A program made the translations under genes and the position numbers. A stretch of DNA of 18,046 bases. It comes from Bacteroidales bacterium UBA5762 (GTDB taxonomy: Bacteria > Bacteroidota > Bacteroidia > Bacteroidales > TTA-H9). Below, in pieces: positions 15,130 to 18,046 of the stretch. Where the stretch lies: NCBI GenBank assembly GCA_002418865.1, contig DIEY01000062.1:1-18046 (forward strand). Direction: 5' to 3'. Every line of letters begins with the position of its first letter. The stretch's first letter is position 1. The notes beneath the pieces are model-generated. The model saw nothing but the letters and a program-made list of their open reading frames with translations, was not told the DNA's origin and made no database searches.

Positions 15130-15251
15130 ACTTATGAGCCCAACATTCGATATTCTGTATGAATGATGAGAAAAATTTTTTCATCTCAGGCAACCTTTGC
15201 AAATATCATCTGTCTAAAATCAGAAAATTTTTGGAAGGTGGTTAGAGGATT

Positions 15252-15257
15252 GAGGAG
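15252..15257 (+). promoter_or_regulatory. Unusually good Shine-Dalgarno before the aldehyde dehydrogenase
   Basis: GAGGAG, 6 nt before the ATG at 15264. It fixes that start, and it stands out because almost every other gene in the window lacks any Shine-Dalgarno, as is usual in Bacteroidota. Confidence 0.65.
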
Positions 15258-15263
15258 AAAAAT

Positions 15264-16685
15264 ATGGTAAAATTTTACCCATATATAGCAGGTAACTTCG
15301 TGGAAGGAGAAGAATCACTATGCATAAGAAATCCATTTACAGATGAGATGGTAGGAGAAACCTCTTACATTTCTGACGTTCAATATGAAATGGCCGTCGA
15401 GCGAGCTTTGAAAATTAGGCAAGTAGCTTTAGAATGGCCAATTTTCAAAAGGTATGAATCGCTCATGTATATTGCCTCCTCAATGGAAAATCAGCTCGAA
15501 GAATTTACTGAACTCATTTGTCAAGAAGCAGGTAAACCCTATCGGCATTCACATACAGAGGTATTAAGAGCCATTCAAACCTTTAAGATTGCAGCCGAAG
15601 AAAGCAAACGGCTTCCGGCCGAATATCTGAGTATTGATTGGACAGAGGCTGGGCAAGGAAAAGAAGCTTGGGTAAAATATTTTCCAATAGGTTTAGTAGC
15701 AGGAATTTCACCCTTCAACTTTCCTTTAAATTTAGCTGTTCATAAAATCGCTCCAGCTATTGCAGCAGGTTGCCCTATCATTTTGAAACCATCTTCACAA
15801 ACACCTCTTTCCACCTTAGCACTTGCAAAAATCATCGACGAATCAGAGGTTCCTAAAGGCATGGTAAGCATTTTACCCATGCAACGTCATAAAGGAGAAC
15901 GCTTGGTAAGCGATTCAAGAATTAATCTTTTAAGTTTTACAGGTTCAGCCGAAGTTGGTTGGAGCCTAAAATCGAGAGCAGGGAATAAACGCGTCATTCT
16001 CGAACTGGGTGGTAATGCAGGCATGATTGTTACTCCATCCGCCGATATAGAATTGGCAGTGAAAAAGGCCGTTTCGAGCGGTTTTGCCTATTCAGGCCAA
16101 ATTTGCATTCATACCCAGAGAATTTTTGTTCACTCTACCATTTTAAATGAATTTATTGAAAAACTTCTCCCACAAGTTACAGCGCTAAAATTTGGCAATC
16201 CCCTTGATCCTTCCACTGATATTTCGGTTATGATTGATGCCGATAATGCCATCAGAGTTGAAAACTGGGTGAATGAAGCCTTGAGCAATGGCGCCCACTT
16301 ACTTTGTGGCGGACATCGCAGAAATAACTATTACGAACCCACTATCCTCACCCATACCCATTCACAAATGAAAGTATGGGCTAAGGAAATTTTTGGACCT
16401 GTAGTCATACTCGAGCCTTATACTACTTTCGATGAAGCCATCAATATGGTAAACTGTAGCGATTATGGCTTGCAAGCTGCCGTGTTTACCAGTAATCTCC
16501 ATGAACTCGATTACTCTTTTCAATATCTCGAAGTTGGAGGAGTGATTATTAATGATGCACCTACCTTTCGAGTAGATCATATGCCGTATGGAGGCGTAAA
16601 ACTTTCGGGTCTCGGCCGCGAAGGAGTAAAATACGCTATACGTGACATGCTCGAACCAAGGATACTCGTAAAAAATTATTATTAG
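15264..16685 (+). CDS. NAD(P)-dependent aldehyde dehydrogenase
   Basis: 473 residues, the normal length for a cytoplasmic aldehyde dehydrogenase, which oxidises aldehydes to acids with NAD(P). The catalytic set is complete: Asn152 in SPFNFPLN, cofactor-binding Lys175 in LKPSSQTP, FTGS (225-228), general base Glu247 in ELGG, nucleophile Cys281 in SGQICIHTQR, and EIFGP (375-379). The SGQxCIxxQRIxVH pattern around the nucleophile recalls the ALDH_F21/RNP123 and phosphonoacetaldehyde or lactaldehyde dehydrogenase-like group, but the substrate cannot be fixed. The start is supported by GAGGAG 6 nt upstream. It diverges from rplU, and the next gene downstream encodes a secreted protein with its own spacer, so it is probably monocistronic. 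No pathway partner is adjacent. No clear terminator follows. Confidence 0.92.
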   Translation: MVKFYPYIAGNFVEGEESLCIRNPFTDEMVGETSYISDVQYEMAVERALKIRQVALEWPIFKRYESLMYIASSMENQLEEFTELICQEAGKPYRHSHTEVLRAIQTFKIAAEESKRLPAEYLSIDWTEAGQGKEAWVKYFPIGLVAGISPFNFPLNLAVHKIAPAIAAGCPIILKPSSQTPLSTLALAKIIDESEVPKGMVSILPMQRHKGERLVSDSRINLLSFTGSAEVGWSLKSRAGNKRVILELGGNAGMIVTPSADIELAVKKAVSSGFAYSGQICIHTQRIFVHSTILNEFIEKLLPQVTALKFGNPLDPSTDISVMIDADNAIRVENWVNEALSNGAHLLCGGHRRNNYYEPTILTHTHSQMKVWAKEIFGPVVILEPYTTFDEAINMVNCSDYGLQAAVFTSNLHELDYSFQYLEVGGVIINDAPTFRVDHMPYGGVKLSGLGREGVKYAIRDMLEPRILVKNYY

Positions 16686-16727
16686 CACTCGTTTAAATAA
16701 AAATTATAATGCAAATAAAATTTTTTG

Positions 16728-16782
16728 TAATATTGCGTCGGAAATTTAACCCTCTGAGGGATTCTCTTTTATAGTTATAAAA
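16728..16782 (+). promoter_or_regulatory. Upstream region of the secreted repeat protein: promoter-like box and two inverted repeats
   Basis: TAATATTG (16728-16735) is one mismatch from TAnnTTTG and would give a leader of about 100 nt. It is followed by the dyads CCCTC-T-GAGGG (16750-16760) and TTTTATA-GT-TATAAAA (16767-16773 / 16776-16782). These could be operator or leader structures. None is strong enough to name, and the -33 element is not clear. Confidence 0.3.
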
Positions 16783-16841
16783 ACAGAAACTAAATCAAAC
16801 CTTTAGTCTATTTCAATTCATTATTCATTAAATTTAATCCT

Positions 16842-18046
16842 ATGAAACAACTTCTAAAGTTCATGCAAGTTTTGCTCCTTGGCCTATTATGGGCAGGGAC
16901 GCAATCCATGGCGGTAACGGTTACCATTGGTACCGGAACCACTACTACCAGCTATCCATTTTACACCCTTTATGAAGATGCCAGAACTCAGATGCTTTAT
17001 ACGGCTTCTGAAATTACGGCTGGGGGTGGTGTCGCAGGAACAATTCAGAGCATAGCTCTGAATATTGCTTCGGCTAGTTCTTTGCCGATGAATGGTTTCA
17101 GCATTAAAATGCAAAACACTACGGCAGCTACCTTGACTGGTTTTGTCGGAACAGGTTGGACCCAGGTATACAGTGGAGTATACACACCAACCACCACAGG
17201 CTGGCAAACCTTCACCTTACAAACCCCATTCGCATGGGATGGTACGTCTAACCTTTTGGTTGAAATTTGCTTTGACAACACAAGTTGGGGCAGTAATACC
17301 ACAGTATATGCTACTGCTGCAACAAATTTAGTTTGGCACCACCATGCTGATGGTTCCGCGGGATGTGCGTTGACAGGTGGAACCGTTCAGACTTCCAGGC
17401 CGAATGTTCGCCTCGAAATAACCGCATCCCCAACTTCGCCAGTTACCGTAACCATTGGTACCGGGACCTCTACAACAGGTTATCCCTATACAACCTTTTG
17501 GCATGATGGACGTACCCAGATTCTGGTTACTAAAGACGAAATTCTTGCCGCAGGCGGTTTCCCGGGCGAAATCTCTTACCTCGCCTTCAACGTAAGTAGC
17601 GTAAATACTAGCTACCAACCTATGAATGGGTTTACCATCAATGTACAAAATTACCCTGGAACACTTACAGGTTTCGTTACCTCAGGCTGGACTAACGTCT
17701 TAACAACTACGTACACCGTTACTTCAACGGGTTGGAATACGCATACTTTTACCACTCCTTTTATGTGGAATGGTACAGATAACCTTCTGTTCGAAGTATG
17801 CTTCGACAACACTTCCTACACTTCTTATTCTCGTGTTTATGCTACATCTACAGTATCTGGCAGATGTTATTACAGATATACGGATGGAGCGGCAGGATGC
17901 TCGCTTACTTCACCCACTTCAACCACATTAAGGCCGAATGTTAGATTTACGATTACCCCAGTAGCTCCGGCTACTCTAAAAGGGTACGTAACCAATGGAA
18001 ATACGGGAGCTCCCATCATAGGAGCAATGGTTCAAGCTGGCGATTC
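16842..18046 (+). CDS. Secreted tandem-module protein with carboxypeptidase-regulatory-like domain (3' truncated by window)
   Basis: Open from the ATG at 16842 to the window edge (401 codons, no stop). A signal peptide (1-24, ending SMA) is followed by two tandem modules, residues 25-193 and 201-371, each opening VTVTIGTGT and closing with RPNVR plus a beta strand. Both share GWT, TPFxWxGTxNLLxExCFDN and AGC blocks; Cys143/Cys175 and Cys320/Cys353 are equivalent and may form disulfides. Thr, Gly and aromatic residues are abundant, as in extracellular beta-sandwiches. From ~377, ATLKGYVTNGNTGAP starts a carboxypeptidase-regulatory-like (Ig-fold) domain. Modules like these are widespread in large surface or secreted Bacteroidota proteins that usually end in a type IX secretion sorting domain; that end is outside the window. 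Adhesion, matrix or carrier roles are inference. The start ATG lacks a Shine-Dalgarno. Confidence 0.85.
   Translation, partial: MKQLLKFMQVLLLGLLWAGTQSMAVTVTIGTGTTTTSYPFYTLYEDARTQMLYTASEITAGGGVAGTIQSIALNIASASSLPMNGFSIKMQNTTAATLTGFVGTGWTQVYSGVYTPTTTGWQTFTLQTPFAWDGTSNLLVEICFDNTSWGSNTTVYATAATNLVWHHHADGSAGCALTGGTVQTSRPNVRLEITASPTSPVTVTIGTGTSTTGYPYTTFWHDGRTQILVTKDEILAAGGFPGEISYLAFNVSSVNTSYQPMNGFTINVQNYPGTLTGFVTSGWTNVLTTTYTVTSTGWNTHTFTTPFMWNGTDNLLFEVCFDNTSYTSYSRVYATSTVSGRCYYRYTDGAAGCSLTSPTSTTLRPNVRFTITPVAPATLKGYVTNGNTGAPIIGAMVQAGD
16914..17420 (+). repeat. Extracellular module, copy 1
   Basis: First of two coding repeats of the secreted protein (residues 25-193). Copy 2 starts 528 nt later (17442). 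DNA identity is clearest at the start (ACCATTGGTACCGG in both); the rest has diverged at DNA level but keeps the protein motifs, indicating an old duplication under selection for fold. Confidence 0.85.
17442..17954 (+). repeat. Extracellular module, copy 2
   Basis: Second module (residues 201-371), equivalent in order of motifs to copy 1, with one extra cysteine (Cys342) and SYTSYSRVYA replacing the first copy's SWGSNTTVYA. It is joined to copy 1 by a short Ser/Pro/Thr linker. Confidence 0.85.

Noticed and set aside
15159..15245. 28-codon ORF (MNDEKNFF...) ending 18 nt before the aldehyde dehydrogenase, a possible leader peptide.
   Set aside because: No ribosome binding site, no regulatory codon run and no attenuator pair around it; expected by chance in AT-rich spacer.
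16887..17648. Open frames of 85-106 codons on the opposite strand of the secreted repeat gene.
   Set aside because: They recur only because the coding strand is a repeat rich in Thr/Gly codons; no initiation signals or recognisable protein features.

Overview
This is a window from the chromosome of a low-GC bacterium of the phylum Bacteroidota. Three things support that assignment. Several genes are preceded by the TAnnTTTG promoter element typical of the phylum. Nearly all starts lack a Shine-Dalgarno sequence. The gene content is also typical: a lipoprotein with a DUF4369-like half and a TlpA-like thioredoxin half, a three-module HhH membrane protein, and a secreted protein built from a repeat module widespread in Bacteroidota. 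I would not place it below phylum from this sequence.

Region 1 (1-494) is the tail of an rRNA operon: the 3' end of 23S rRNA, a very pyrimidine-rich spacer, 5S rRNA and an intrinsic terminator. Region 2 (495-6961) reads rightward. It holds a HhH membrane protein and a TPR membrane protein (4 nt apart), a small lipoprotein, a POT-family peptide transporter overlapping a rhomboid protease (ATGA overlap), and a thioredoxin-like lipoprotein. Two lipoprotein genes in it share an unusually similar promoter and leader.

Region 3 (7084-14889) reads leftward. From upstream to downstream it has rplU-rpmA (own promoter and terminator), serS (own promoter), and a tight four-gene unit: secreted TPR protein, rsmA/ksgA, a TMTC-like membrane glycosyltransferase with TPRs, and a CPBP (CAAX-type) membrane protease. 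That unit has the best promoter in the window, placed so close to the first ATG that the mRNA should be leaderless or nearly so.

Region 4 (14890-18046) reads rightward. A 374-bp divergent spacer holds a 12-bp palindrome, a promoter-like box and a 14-bp hairpin that is better paired as a rightward transcript. This is a candidate small RNA or structured leader and the least explained element here. It is followed by an aldehyde dehydrogenase with an unusually good Shine-Dalgarno, then the start of a secreted multi-domain protein with two tandem ~170-residue modules and the beginning of a carboxypeptidase-regulatory-like domain, cut off by the window end.

Most of the window is ordinary housekeeping and envelope biology. 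I see no CRISPR array, tRNA, transposase or recognisable defence system. The points most worth following are the 15058-15129 element, the leaderless operon, the TMTC-like enzyme, the repeat protein and the hairpin abutting the transporter start.
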